From NCBI RefSeq assembly GCF_018448925.1, contig NZ_RCWE01000009.1, forward strand, positions 1 to 64,000: 64,000 nt of DNA. The letters run 5' to 3'. The notes beneath the pieces were generated by a model, which did not search any database, was not told where the DNA came from, and saw only the letters and a list, made by a program, of their open reading frames with translations. Positions 18,455-29,100 of this stretch are shown here, one piece after another; within the stretch, counting starts at the first letter, position 1, and each line of letters opens with the position of its first letter. The DNA comes from Photorhabdus akhurstii (GTDB lineage Bacteria > Pseudomonadota > Gammaproteobacteria > Enterobacterales > Enterobacteriaceae). The translations under genes were made by a program, and so were the position numbers.

Positions 18455-20275
18455 TTATGCTTCTTTACTGCGATACGCACGACGGCGTTCATTTTCCGTC
18501 AGATGGCGTTTACGCAGGCGAATAGACACAGGAGTCACTTCCACCAGCTCGTCATCATCAATAAACTCCAGAGCCTGCTCCAGGGTTTTCTTAATATGTG
18601 GAGACAAGGTTGTCGCTTCGTCAGTACCAGATGCACGGACGTTAGTCAGTTTCTTACCTGTCAGACAGTTAACTGTCAGGTCATTAGAACGAGAATGAAT
18701 ACCGATCACCTGACCTTCATACACTTCCGCGCCATGACCAAGGAACAATTTACCGCGATCCTGTAAGCTGTAAAGTGCATAAGCAACCGCTTTACCTTGA
18801 CCATTGGAAATCATCACGCCGTTCTGACGGCGACCGATTTCACCCGCGCGAATATCATCATAGTGGCTGAATGTCGCATACAGCAGACCGGTACCAGAGG
18901 TCATCGTCAGGAACTCAGTACGGAAGCCAATCAGACCACGGCTTGGAATAACATAATCAAGGCGCACACGGCCTTTACCGTCTGGCAGCATATCGCGCAG
19001 ATCCGCTTTACGCTCACCCAACGCCTGCATCACATCTCCCTGATGCTGCTCTTCAATATCCAGCGTCACCTGCTCGAAAGGTTCTTGCTTGCGACCATCG
19101 ATCTCACGGAAGATAACTTTCGGACGGGATACCGCCAGTTCAAAACCTTCACGGCGCATGTTCTCAATCAGAACAGATAAGTGTAATTCACCACGGCCAG
19201 AAACACGGAACGCATCCGGATCTTCTGTCTCTTCAACACGCAGGGCGACATTGTGAACCAGCTCTTTCTTCAAACGCTCAAGGATTTGGCGTGAGGTGAC
19301 ATATTTGCCTTCACGGCCACAGAAAGGAGAGGTGTTAACACAGAAATACATGCTCACCGTCGGCTCATCAACCGCCAGCGGCGGCAGTGCTTCAACAGCA
19401 TTCGTATCACACAGCGTATCGGAAATATTCAGCTCACCCAGACCGGTAATCGCAACGATATCGCCCGCTTCCGCTTGCTCACTCTCGATACGCTCCAGCC
19501 CTAAGTGGCCCAGTACCTTACCGATTTTACCGTTCCGGGTTTTACCCTCGCCATCAATAATCGTGACGTTCTGGTTTGGCTTAACAGTACCGCGCTTGAT
19601 ACGCCCAATGCCGATAACACCAACATAGTTATTATAGTCAAGCTGAGAAATCTGCATCTGGAATGCGCCATTCAGGTCAACTTTCGGCGGCTCTACATGA
19701 TCGACAATCGCCTGATACAACGGCGTCATATCTTCCGCCATATCTTCATGATCAATACCGGCAATTCCCATCAATGCCGATGCATAGATAATAGGGAAAT
19801 CCAGTTGTTCATCAGTGGCGCCCAGGTTAACAAACAGGTCAAACACCTGATCCACAACCCAATCAGGGCGGGCGCCAGGACGGTCAACTTTGTTAATGAC
19901 CACAATCGGTTTCAAACCATGAGCGAACGCTTTCTGTGTCACAAAACGGGTCTGAGGCATTGGCCCGTCCATAGCATCGACCAGCAATAATACGCTGTCG
20001 ACCATAGACATAACACGTTCTACTTCACCGCCGAAATCGGCATGTCCCGGAGTGTCTACGATATTAATACGGTAGTCATTCCATTTAATGGCGGTATTTT
20101 TTGCGAGGATAGTAATTCCACGCTCTTTCTCCAAATCATTGGAATCCATCACACGCTCTGTCGCTGTCGCACGGTCACCGAAAGTACCGGATTGTTGCAG
20201 CAGCTTGTCAACCAGGGTCGTTTTACCGTGGTCAACGTGCGCGATAATGGCGATATTACGCAATTTTTCGATCAC
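18455..20275 (-). CDS. typA: Ribosome-associated translational GTPase TypA/BipA
   Basis: Translation factor GTPase with P-loop AHVDHGKTT, switch region [13 protein letters not shown] (G3) and NKVDRPGA (G4), then EF-G-like domains III and V and the TypA-specific C-terminus. I chose the GTG at 20275 ([10 protein letters not shown]), preceded by GAGG, because it gives 606 residues and matches E. coli (607). An upstream ATG at 20293 would add MPEAKF. TypA acts in ribosome assembly at low temperature. It is divergent from glnA as in E. coli. Confidence 0.96.
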   Translation of the reverse strand: MIEKLRNIAIIAHVDHGKTTLVDKLLQQSGTFGDRATATERVMDSNDLEKERGITILAKNTAIKWNDYRINIVDTPGHADFGGEVERVMSMVDSVLLLVDAMDGPMPQTRFVTQKAFAHGLKPIVVINKVDRPGARPDWVVDQVFDLFVNLGATDEQLDFPIIYASALMGIAGIDHEDMAEDMTPLYQAIVDHVEPPKVDLNGAFQMQISQLDYNNYVGVIGIGRIKRGTVKPNQNVTIIDGEGKTRNGKIGKVLGHLGLERIESEQAEAGDIVAITGLGELNISDTLCDTNAVEALPPLAVDEPTVSMYFCVNTSPFCGREGKYVTSRQILERLKKELVHNVALRVEETEDPDAFRVSGRGELHLSVLIENMRREGFELAVSRPKVIFREIDGRKQEPFEQVTLDIEEQHQGDVMQALGERKADLRDMLPDGKGRVRLDYVIPSRGLIGFRTEFLTMTSGTGLLYATFSHYDDIRAGEIGRRQNGVMISNGQGKAVAYALYSLQDRGKLFLGHGAEVYEGQVIGIHSRSNDLTVNCLTGKKLTNVRASGTDEATTLSPHIKKTLEQALEFIDDDELVEVTPVSIRLRKRHLTENERRRAYRSKEA

Positions 20276-20429
20276 AAACTTTGCCTCAGGCATTTATAGA
20301 AATGGCGCGCTATTGTACACACATTGGTCGAAGGACTAAACAGGATCACAATAATCTATGCTTAACAACTTGATAACAATGAAATTGTGATCCCTTTCAC
20401 GCCCATAAATAGACGCATTTTTGACATAA

Positions 20430-20448
20430 ACGCACTAATATTGTGCGT
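20430..20448. promoter_or_regulatory. NtrC enhancer site, distal
   Basis: ACGCACTAATATTGTGCGT is a symmetric match to the NtrC site (TGCACY-N5-GGTGCA). Its centre is about 139 bases upstream of the expected sigma54 start, the classical -140 position. Confidence 0.8.
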
Positions 20449-20461
20449 CTCAGTTATATGG

Positions 20462-20480
20462 TTGCACCAATACAGTGCAA
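20462..20480. promoter_or_regulatory. NtrC enhancer site, proximal
   Basis: TTGCACCAATACAGTGCAA matches the NtrC consensus strongly. Its centre lies about 107 bases before the sigma54 start, three helical turns from the distal site, as at E. coli glnAp2. Confidence 0.85.
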
Positions 20481-20551
20481 TTTCTCCAAATATTCCGGTA
20501 TCCCATCACCGGGATACCCACGATACAGTATATTGCAAGGTGTTAAAAAGT

Positions 20552-20567
20552 TGGCATGCTTTTCGCA
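20552..20567 (+). promoter_or_regulatory. Sigma54 promoter of glnA (glnAp2 type)
   Basis: TTGGCATGCTTTTCGC has GG (20553-20554) and GC (20565-20566) separated by exactly ten bases, the -24/-12 spacing of RpoN promoters. It resembles E. coli glnAp2. It lies about 125 bases before the glnA ATG. Confidence 0.85.
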
Positions 20568-20579
20568 AACGTTTTTCGT
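20564..20579. promoter_or_regulatory. PurR-like site overlapping the glnA start site
   Basis: CGCAAACGTTTTTCGT matches the PurR core GCAAACGTTT and would cover the -12 element and start of the sigma54 promoter. A second GCAAACG follows at about 20584. Purine control of glutamine synthesis would be sensible, but the match is imperfect and untested. Confidence 0.35.
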
Positions 20580-20691
20580 GATTGCAAACGTATAAATAGC
20601 CTTGTTAAGGTAAAACGATGTGATTGTGTTTTCTTTTAGTCTTAATCACGACAATTTTATCAAGACCAACACAAACCAGGAGAAACCGAGT

Positions 20692-22101
20692 ATGTCCGTT
20701 GAACATGTTTTAACCATGATTGAAGAGCATCAGGTGAAGTTTATCGATCTGCGTTTCACTGATACCAAAGGCAAAGAACAACATATGACCATCCCTGCTC
20801 ATCAGGTTAATGCAGACTTCTTTGAAGATGGCAAAATGTTTGACGGATCTTCAATTAGCGGTTGGAAAGGGATTAACGAATCCGACATGGTGCTAATGCC
20901 AGATACCAGCACCGCCATGCTTGATCCCTTCTTTGACGATGCCACACTTATTTTACGTTGTGACATTCTGGAACCAGGCACTATGCAAGGCTACGACCGC
21001 GATCCCCGTTCCATCTCCAAACGTGCTGAAAACTTCCTGCGTTCAAGCGGCATTGCAGATACTGTCCTGTGCGGACCAGAACCTGAGTTTTTCCTGTTTG
21101 ATGACGTACGCTTCAGTAGTGCCATGTCCCATTCTTACTATCACATCGATGATATCGAAGCTGCATGGAATTCCGGGACGCAGTACGAAGGCGGCAACAA
21201 AGGCCATCGGCCTGCGGTAAAAGGCGGTTATGCTCCGCTGCCTCCCGTTGATTCTTCTCAGGATTTACGTTCAGCGATGTGCCTGACAATGGAAGAGATG
21301 GGGTTGGTTGTGGAAGCTCACCATCATGAAGTGGGAACAGCGGGTCAAAATGAAATCGCGACCCGCTTTAACACCATGACCAAAAAAGCTGACGAAACCC
21401 AGATTTACAAATACGTCGTACATAATGTCGCGCACAATTTCGGCAAGACCGCCACCTTTATGCCAAAACCTCTGGTCGGCGATAATGGCTCGGGTATGCA
21501 CTGCCATATGTCTCTGTCCAAAAACGGCACTAACTTGTTTGCCGGTGACAAATACGGTGGTTTGTCCGAACTAGCGTTGTTCTACATTGGCGGTATTATC
21601 AAACATGCCCGTGCACTGAACGCGTTTACCAACCCGACAACCAACTCTTATAAACGTCTGGTTCCGGGCTATGAAGCCCCAGTGATGTTGGCTTACTCCG
21701 CCCGTAACCGTTCGGCGTCTATCCGTATTCCCGTTGTTGCCAGCACTAAAGCTCGCCGTATTGAAATACGTTTCCCTGATCCGGCGGCTAACCCTTATCT
21801 AGCATTCGCTGCTCAGTTGATGGCTGGCCTTGACGGCATCATCAACAAAATCCATCCGGGCGATGCGATGGATAAAAACCTGTATGACCTGCCACCGGAA
21901 GAAGCCAAAGAGATCCCTACTGTCGCTTCTTCTCTAGAGGACGCATTGGCGGCATTGGATGCCGATCGTGAATTCTTGACCCGTGGCGGTGTATTCACCG
22001 ATGACGCCATTGATGCTTATATTGACTTGAAAAACAGTGAAATAGAACGTGTCCGTCTGACACCGCATCCACTGGAGTTTGAACTCTATTACAGTGTGTA
22101 A
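20692..22101 (+). CDS. glnA: Glutamine synthetase type I
   Basis: From ATG 20692 (after CCAGGAG) the product is 469 residues, the E. coli length. It shows the N-terminal FDGSSISGW loop, [13 protein letters not shown] metal site, GSGMHCHMS, the [13 protein letters not shown] segment, and NLYDLPPEE with the adenylylated Tyr (about residue 398). It makes glutamine from glutamate, ammonia and ATP and is controlled by NtrC/sigma54 and adenylylation. The open frame extends upstream to 20620, but that part is the leader. First gene of glnA-glnL-glnG. Confidence 0.98.
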   Translation: MSVEHVLTMIEEHQVKFIDLRFTDTKGKEQHMTIPAHQVNADFFEDGKMFDGSSISGWKGINESDMVLMPDTSTAMLDPFFDDATLILRCDILEPGTMQGYDRDPRSISKRAENFLRSSGIADTVLCGPEPEFFLFDDVRFSSAMSHSYYHIDDIEAAWNSGTQYEGGNKGHRPAVKGGYAPLPPVDSSQDLRSAMCLTMEEMGLVVEAHHHEVGTAGQNEIATRFNTMTKKADETQIYKYVVHNVAHNFGKTATFMPKPLVGDNGSGMHCHMSLSKNGTNLFAGDKYGGLSELALFYIGGIIKHARALNAFTNPTTNSYKRLVPGYEAPVMLAYSARNRSASIRIPVVASTKARRIEIRFPDPAANPYLAFAAQLMAGLDGIINKIHPGDAMDKNLYDLPPEEAKEIPTVASSLEDALAALDADREFLTRGGVFTDDAIDAYIDLKNSEIERVRLTPHPLEFELYYSV

Positions 22102-22150
22102 TTAGCAGCGCCGTTTCCGCTGATCATTTTTTGTTGCCGTGAAACCTTTA

Positions 22151-22172
22151 GCCCATCTTCGGATGGGCCCTT
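22151..22172 (+). terminator. Terminator/attenuator between glnA and glnL
   Basis: GCCCATC-TTCG-GATGGGC, a 7-bp stem with a stable tetraloop followed by CCTTTT, 50 bases past glnA. It would lower read-through into glnL-glnG, as in E. coli. Confidence 0.8.
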
Positions 22173-22228
22173 TTCCTGCTATCTAAATTTCAGGCTTTGA
22201 CTGGGTTTCATGCTCGAACATGATAAAG

Positions 22229-22245
22229 TGCACCAAAAAGGTGCA
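22229..22245. promoter_or_regulatory. NtrC site at the glnL promoter
   Basis: TGCACCAAAAAGGTGCA is a perfect palindromic NtrC site just before the glnL ribosome site. In E. coli NtrC represses glnLp from such a site. Its position also argues against translation from the upstream ATG at 22210. Confidence 0.85.
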
Positions 22246-22254
22246 GGAGTGTGG

Positions 22255-23304
22255 ATGAAAACGGAAAATCTGCCCGACAGCGGGCAAATATTAAATTCAC
22301 TCATTAACAGTGTATTGGTGCTGGATACGGATCTCGTCATCCGTTATGCCAACCATGCAGCACTACAATTATTTGCTCAGAGTGCCCGTAAACTATTCGG
22401 TACACCTCTTCCGGTACTGTTTAGTTATTTCTCACTGAATACAGAATTGATGCGCTCTAGTCTGGTCAGCGGCCAGAGTTTTACTGATAACGAAGTAACG
22501 TTAGTGGTTGATAACCGCTTTCACATTATGTCGCTCAGTGCCCAACCGATTTCCGAGCAGTTCATCTTGCTGGAACTGGCGCCTATGGACAGTCAACGCC
22601 GGTTAAGCCAAGAGCAGGTACAACAAGCTCAGCAGATAGCCGCACGGGAATTGGTTCGGGGGCTGGCGCACGAAATCAAAAACCCCCTTGGTGGATTGAG
22701 GGGAGCCGCGCAATTACTGTCAAAAGCACTGCCTGACCCTGCGTTGCAGGAATACACCCAAGTGATTATTGAACAAGCCGACCGATTACGCCATCTGGTA
22801 GACAGATTGCTTGGCCCACAGCATCCGGGTGAACGAATTAAACAAAGCATTCATTATGTCGCTGAACGGGTGTCTCAGTTAGTCTCACTGGAAATGCCGG
22901 ATAACGTCACACTGGTAAAAGATTACGATCCCAGTTTGCCAGAACTGGCCCACTACCCTGATCAAATTGAACAGGTGCTACTGAATATCACCCGTAATGC
23001 CTTGCAAGCGCTAGGAAAACAGGGAGGGACTATTACCCTTCGCACTCGTACTGCTTTTCAAATTACCTTGCATGGTAAGCGCTATCGTCTGGCTGCCAGA
23101 ATTGACGTGGAAGATAACGGGCCAGGTATCCCGCCACAAATTCAGGACACCTTGTTTTACCCAATGGTCAGCGCCCATGAAGGTGGAACAGGTCTTGGCC
23201 TATCCATTGCTCGCAATTTAATAGACCAACATTCCGGCAAAATAGAATTTACCAGTTGGCCGGGGCACACAGAATTTTCTATCTACTTACCAATTAAGAA
23301 ATAG
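22255..23304 (+). CDS. glnL: Nitrogen sensor histidine kinase NtrB
   Basis: From ATG 22255 (AGGAG upstream) the protein is 349 residues and opens [16 protein letters not shown], aligned with the E. coli start. It has an N-terminal PAS domain, the H-box [13 protein letters not shown] (His139), and the ATP-binding N, G1 and G2 boxes ([28 protein letters not shown]). It phosphorylates or dephosphorylates NtrC under PII control. There is no membrane segment, so it is cytoplasmic. Confidence 0.96.
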   Translation: MKTENLPDSGQILNSLINSVLVLDTDLVIRYANHAALQLFAQSARKLFGTPLPVLFSYFSLNTELMRSSLVSGQSFTDNEVTLVVDNRFHIMSLSAQPISEQFILLELAPMDSQRRLSQEQVQQAQQIAARELVRGLAHEIKNPLGGLRGAAQLLSKALPDPALQEYTQVIIEQADRLRHLVDRLLGPQHPGERIKQSIHYVAERVSQLVSLEMPDNVTLVKDYDPSLPELAHYPDQIEQVLLNITRNALQALGKQGGTITLRTRTAFQITLHGKRYRLAARIDVEDNGPGIPPQIQDTLFYPMVSAHEGGTGLGLSIARNLIDQHSGKIEFTSWPGHTEFSIYLPIKK

Positions 23305-23313
23305 AGGATAACG

Positions 23314-24783
23314 ATGCAACAGGGAAAAATCTGGATCGTCGATGATGACAGTTCAATCCGCTGGGTACTGGAGCGGGCGTTAAGTAACGCGGGGATGGAA
23401 TGTACCAGTTTTGCAGACGCTGACAGCGCACTGACCGCACTGGCCCAAAACACTCCTGATGTACTGATTTCGGATATCCGTATGCCGGGGATGAATGGAC
23501 TAAACCTGCTGAATAATATCAAACAGAGCAATCCGTTACTGCCGGTCATTATCATGACCGCCCATTCTGATTTGGATGCCGCAGTCAGTGCTTATCAGCA
23601 AGGGGCTTTTGATTATTTACCAAAACCCTTTGATATTGATGAAGCCGTTGCCTTGCTGGAACGAGCGCTTAGCCACTCCCGCGATCAGAATCAATCAATT
23701 AAAAGTCCACAGATCATCACCTCTGTTTCAGACATGATAGGCGAAGCGCCTGCCATGCAGGATGTTTACCGCATTATCGGCCGCCTCTCCCGTTCCTCTA
23801 TCAGCGTCTTGATTAATGGCGAATCCGGTACCGGTAAAGAGCTGGTGGCCCATGCATTGCACCGCCACAGCCCACGGGCCAATGAGCCATTTATTGCCCT
23901 TAACATGGCAGCCATTCCTAAAGATTTGATTGAGTCAGAGCTATTTGGTCATGAGAAAGGGGCTTTTACCGGCGCTAATCAGGTACGTCATGGCCGGTTT
24001 GAACAAGCCAATCATGGCTCACTGTTTCTTGATGAAATTGGCGACATGCCTCTGGATATTCAAACCCGTCTGTTACGGGTATTGGCAGAAGGCCAGTTCT
24101 ACCGGATTGGCGGCTATGCTCCGGTGAAAGTGGATGTACGGATTATCGCGGCAACCCATCAGGATCTGGAACGTTTAGTACAGAAAGGCAAATTCCGTGA
24201 AGATCTCTACCACCGCCTCAACGTTATTCGTATGCAATTACCGCCCTTACGCGACAGAGTGGAGGATATCCCTCGCCTGACTCGCCATTTCCTGCAACAG
24301 ACGGCCAAAGAGCTAGGCGTAGACACAAAAATTCTCCATCCTGACGCAGAAATGGCCTTAATGCGTTTACCCTGGCCGGGCAATGTTCGCCAGTTGGAAA
24401 ACATCTGCCGTTGGCTGACTGTGATGGCCGCAAGCCAGGAGGTGCTGGTACAAGATTTGCCGCCTGAATTATTTGACCCCCACCATACCGAAACCGGCGC
24501 AACAACATCTGTAAGCACAACACCTATAAATACCGTACCCGCAAATACAACACCTACACATACAATACCGGAAAACTGGTCGCAGCTCCTTGCCCAGTGG
24601 GCAACAAATGCCTTGGAAAATGGTCAGCAGGATCTGCTATCTGAAGCATTACCGTTATTGGAGCGTACCTTACTTGATTGTGCACTTAAGCATACCAAAG
24701 GCCATAAACAAGAAGCTGCGCGATTGCTAGGTTGGGGACGCAATACTATTACACGGAAGTTAAAAGAACTTGGGTTGGAGTAA
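23314..24783 (+). CDS. glnG: Nitrogen regulator NtrC (sigma54 activator)
   Basis: The 489-residue protein has a receiver domain (Asp54 in LISDIRMPG), an AAA+ domain with Walker A GESGTGKE (about 169) and the sigma54 contact GAFTGA (about 215), and a C-terminal Fis-type HTH (AARLLGWGRNTITRKLKEL). It begins nine bases after glnL. It is about 20 residues longer than E. coli NtrC because the linker before the HTH (about 393-420) contains Thr/Pro/Asn repeats. The last 48 bases are copied at 34781-34828. Confidence 0.96.
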   Translation: MQQGKIWIVDDDSSIRWVLERALSNAGMECTSFADADSALTALAQNTPDVLISDIRMPGMNGLNLLNNIKQSNPLLPVIIMTAHSDLDAAVSAYQQGAFDYLPKPFDIDEAVALLERALSHSRDQNQSIKSPQIITSVSDMIGEAPAMQDVYRIIGRLSRSSISVLINGESGTGKELVAHALHRHSPRANEPFIALNMAAIPKDLIESELFGHEKGAFTGANQVRHGRFEQANHGSLFLDEIGDMPLDIQTRLLRVLAEGQFYRIGGYAPVKVDVRIIAATHQDLERLVQKGKFREDLYHRLNVIRMQLPPLRDRVEDIPRLTRHFLQQTAKELGVDTKILHPDAEMALMRLPWPGNVRQLENICRWLTVMAASQEVLVQDLPPELFDPHHTETGATTSVSTTPINTVPANTTPTHTIPENWSQLLAQWATNALENGQQDLLSEALPLLERTLLDCALKHTKGHKQEAARLLGWGRNTITRKLKELGLE

Positions 24784-24848
24784 GGATATATTCGCAAATC
24801 AGGCTATTGCCTATTTATGGATACCCCAATTTTATGGTTGAAACAGGG

Positions 24849-26138
24849 CTATAATCGCCCCATTTCTATCTCTCTTACCAGTGCTGATATATCTACACCG
24901 TAATTTATTGACGTTTCCGACTCTGGTCCGCATGCCTGCTCAGGAATCCGTTGATGTTGATAGTGGGGGTTCTTGCTCTGCTGAAAGCCCTTAGTAAACA
25001 GTATTTCAGCTCGCAATGCTTCAAAACTGTAACCACGACCAACATGGTTCACCACTCTAATCAAATTGTTCAGATTCTCTATATAAGCATTAGTGATCGG
25101 GTGGTCGAAGTAAGCAAAAACATCATCATGCCAGTTATCTATAGCTTTAACGAGTGGGTCAAAATACACCTTCATTTCAGGTGTTATCTGTCTAAGCCAA
25201 ACATAGTAGGCTTGCTGTGCCTCATACCTATTTTTGCAGTCCCATATGCCGAAAAATGACTCTTTCAACTCGTAAGCATAACCCAAGTCGGGATAGTTGA
25301 GTATCCAGTCAGAGAATCGCATATATTCAGCATCTGTCTGCTCATGGCGACGTTTCAGCAACACAAAGTGATTTTTCATCAGTTTTCGACGCTGCTGAGC
25401 TGTCAAGCCGCTTCTGATGGCCTTTAGTGCTCTTTCTAGTGACTCATTCGCCATACGGACAACATGAAACTTATCTATGATAACCGTAGCGTCAGGGATC
25501 ATAGTAGCCACTGCTTCTCTGTATGGTCGCCACATATTCATAGCGACATAACGCACCTGATAGCGATCTTTTCGTTTAGTTAGGTAGCGCATAACAGTGG
25601 CTTTGTTATTGTTATCAAGCATATCAACAATGGTTTGCAGCTCGATATTGGCGATAACACACCGGGGTTTTATGATATGGATTTCATCAATACCCAGCCA
25701 TTTAGGCATTTCAAAATTAAAGGTCTTTTCCAGTCTCTCGCAGGAGTCGTGAAATATATTACGAACCGTCTTTTCGTCCACACCTACGTCCTCTGCTACG
25801 CTGGAGAAGGTGCGGCGTAGACTCTCACGCTCAATGTATTGGATCAAACGGTGAGTCATTTGCCGCTTACCATCCTTGTGTGGTACTGGTTCCATAAACG
25901 TCTTACAACATATTTGACAACGGTAGCGGCGGCGATTCAGTATAATCCCTGTCCGCTTGCCATTGACAGGAGTATCCATGATCACCTCATCACGACGGCC
26001 AAAACCAACGATTTCAGGATGCTTGCAGTGGATGCAGTGAGTAGGTGGGTTGGCCGTCCCTACATGTACCCGGTAATCATGCTCCAGTTCGGAGACAGAC
26101 AGGACGATATAATCAGGCCAGTTAAGGATGTTTGCCAT
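24849..26138 (-). CDS. ISL3-family transposase
   Basis: About 429 residues from ATG 26138 (a TTG at 26147 is in frame). It has the ISL3 N-terminal Cys zinc finger (CIHC ... CQICCKTF), an HTH, and a DDE core: LGIDEIHI, TVIIDKFHV and NAYIENLNNLIR. The reading frame is intact, so it could be active. Inverted ends are not clear: GGCTATAAT at 24847 and GGCTATTAT (minus, 26137-26145) are weakly alike. Its start lies only 24 bases from the stop of the restriction gene, so the right end of the IS is missing or lies inside that gene. It sits just past glnG. Confidence 0.88.
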   Translation of the reverse strand: MANILNWPDYIVLSVSELEHDYRVHVGTANPPTHCIHCKHPEIVGFGRRDEVIMDTPVNGKRTGIILNRRRYRCQICCKTFMEPVPHKDGKRQMTHRLIQYIERESLRRTFSSVAEDVGVDEKTVRNIFHDSCERLEKTFNFEMPKWLGIDEIHIIKPRCVIANIELQTIVDMLDNNNKATVMRYLTKRKDRYQVRYVAMNMWRPYREAVATMIPDATVIIDKFHVVRMANESLERALKAIRSGLTAQQRRKLMKNHFVLLKRRHEQTDAEYMRFSDWILNYPDLGYAYELKESFFGIWDCKNRYEAQQAYYVWLRQITPEMKVYFDPLVKAIDNWHDDVFAYFDHPITNAYIENLNNLIRVVNHVGRGYSFEALRAEILFTKGFQQSKNPHYQHQRIPEQACGPESETSINYGVDISALVREIEMGRL

Positions 26139-26161
26139 AATAGCCAACTTATCTTTGTCAG

Positions 26162-29100
26162 TTATTCTACGAGCGTTACACTCCAGGTGATCAAAACATC
26201 CTCCGCGACCGATTTTATTCGCTTGATAATTTTCTGGCGTTCTGTTTTATCGTGACACTGATGAGCCTCTTCAACAAGCTCTGCAAGGTTAGTATGCATC
26301 GTGTTAGTAATATCAAAATTAGGTAATGATAGATGTTTGAATACATCCGCAACTTGAATGGATACATTGTGGCTGTTAATCCATTCTTGAACAGTTAATG
26401 AATTCAATAATCCGCACAAATAATATGCTGTTTCTTTGTTATCAAAGGACGCAAAGTATACTTTGTGATCTGGAATATAAACACGTTCACCAACAACAGG
26501 TACATTCTGAAAGCTTGCAACCGCTGCATAAAACGATGAGGACATTTCTGGCCATATCACTTTCCATGGTTTGAAGGTGTAATCGCCAACATTATAAACA
26601 GCATGGTAAGGAGCGCCTTTCATTTGACGACGATAGGTAGAACGTTCCAGTAACAGTCTCTCGAACCCTTTAAACCATGCTAAGGTTTTTTTCATCTTAG
26701 GGGAATTCAACTGTACATCCGCACTCTCGTACTCTGCATTTGAAATACCTGTGTTTGGTACGAACGTAAACAGTCTTTGTTCAACATCATCGTAGTCTGG
26801 AGCATCAAGTTTCAAGTAACATTCATCAAAATCACTTGCTCCCTTAATTAAAGGATAAAGCATATTGGGCTCTACCCACTGAGTTTTCTGTGGCCCAATG
26901 TCTTTCCGTCCAGCCTCCGGGCGGCTTTGAATCTGAACGAGAGCGCCGTTGTTTTGCAAGATTGGAACAAAATAAACTCCGTTAAGATCCGTGGTGATCC
27001 CTTTCCGTCCTTTAGTCCATTTACACGGTGATGATAGATATTTAATCGCGTTGAAGCGCCCAGGAGCAAGAATTGCCCACGGAGAACCTTCATCACCAAC
27101 CGGAAATGCTTCTTTTGTCGTATGAGAAATAGCTTTCAGCACGTCATCAAGAGGTGTGCAGGGCCTAATAGCTTTCCTGTGACCAGGATTAGCTGACCAT
27201 ACCTTGTAAGCCACGGGGTATTGTACAGAGACGATGGATTTTCGAAACAGAGCAACAGACGTGTGATTGCTTGCATCTTCAAATGGTTTCAATTCCTTCA
27301 TGTCATCAACAGACAATGGTTGAAGATAAAGAGAATCCTCTCGCTGTGAATCTAATTTAAATGTTCTAAAACCTGCTGACGATGGGTTCTTAAAAAGTGT
27401 GCCAGTGATGACAAACGCTAGTTTGCCACCTATATCCAGCCATTTATCGGAGACTGTGTAGGTTATCATGGCAGATATATCAAGTTCATTCCCACCATGA
27501 CGCTTGGTCTTAGAAAAAATACCATAGTCTTCACACGTTGGTTTAACACGTTCACGATAAAGGTCAGGTAGCTTTGACCATCTAACCCAAGGAGGATTGC
27601 CAATAACTAAATCAAATTTACCTGCTGCCGCTGACCAGAAGAAGTTCCTGACAATCCGGAACCAAATACCGTTCCATTGCTTTCTGTGTAGATTTAACAC
27701 TTGATCATAGGTGTGTCGGAGTGGCTTGTACCAGTTTAATAACTCTTCTTGGGTGACTATACTTGCTGCTATCAGTTTTTGACTGGATTTATCAAACTCT
27801 AGTCCCTGCACAACGTCTTTGCCCATTCGTTCAAAAACAAAATCGAGACGTTCCCTGTTTAAGGCTAACTCAACAGGCAAGTGAATATTCAGTTTGGCTA
27901 CCTGACTTCCGATGTTGTATTCAACAATTCTATTTTTTCCAGAGGGGATCTCCGCAGGTGAATAAATGGCATCAGCCATTAGTACAGGAACCTCAATATC
28001 CATTCCTGGGCATGCAGCGAGAAGGTCTGCAATTTCCATCAGGAAATTTACACGAGCAGTCTGAACAGCAAGCGGGTTCAAATCAAAACCCCATACACTA
28101 TCACATAGGTTTTTGATGACCTTAGACACACTCCATCCTTGTATTGCCGCCAGCTCACGCTTTTTACGGATCACCGCCAGTAAGAATGCCCCAGATCCAC
28201 AGGTAGGATCTAACACACGCTGCTCCAATAATGTGTCGTCAGCAGCTCTCTGAAGCGTAAAATCAACTAACCAATCTGGGGTGTAGAATTCACCAAGGCT
28301 CTGCCGGAGTTTGCCAGGAACAAGACCTTGGTATAGATCTCGCAAAACATCCCTTGTCCTAGATAAATGATCAAGCCGATATAACGATAGAACCGAAAGC
28401 AACCGCCTCAAGGAAGGTAGTAACGCCGGAACAACCTTGTTTCTAGCAAGGCCAATATACCAGCTAAAAATAGCCTCTTCGACAAAACCGTTAATGCCCG
28501 CTTCCCTGAAAATGGCCGATTTCTCGACAGAATAGTCTAAATAATTAACCAGCTCATCATCATCTTTTTGCGCCGACATACTCTGAGCAGGTTGAGTCGA
28601 TGATGTTAATCCGTGTGCTGATACAATCTCGGCAGCTAACAGTTTAATGAGAATCGAATTGTAAGTATGAATGACAAATAGCCGTGCGGATGTAGAATCT
28701 TCCGGCCAACCATTCCAGATAAATGCAATCTCTTTGTTAATAGCCTCTGTTTGTGAAATCGACATATCAGCAACTTGGCCGTACAAAGTTCTCCACTCCT
28801 CAAAAAGCATTTTAACTTTGTTGTTGCCTTGCTGTTTTAAGTAGTAAAGCAAACCATCAGACATAGCTTGCATAAATTCACGGGCATTTGCTGACCCATG
28901 TCCAAAATCGGCTAATAGGTTCTCAGTTGTTAAGGCTTTTCGCGTATCGGAGACAAAAGCGTCAATCACCAAATCGACCGCATAGGTTGAAAAGGGAATC
29001 AAGTGTTGAGTATGAATCTGATCACCATGGACCTGAGCAAAACAAATGTGCTCACCGTCAATAGCTATTCCAATGAAATCAGATTCGGGAATTCCTGTTT

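Noticed and set aside
20620-20691. Upstream extension of glnA
   Set aside because: The bases are the sigma54 leader; ATG 20692 follows AGGAG and matches the known glutamine synthetase start.
22210-22254. Upstream extension of glnL
   Set aside because: The stretch contains the NtrC operator; ATG 22255 has AGGAG and aligns with the E. coli start.
24847-26145. GGCTATAAT / GGCTATTAT as the ends of the ISL3 element
   Set aside because: Only about eight of nine bases match, the right copy overlaps the transposase start codon, and no flanking target duplication is visible.
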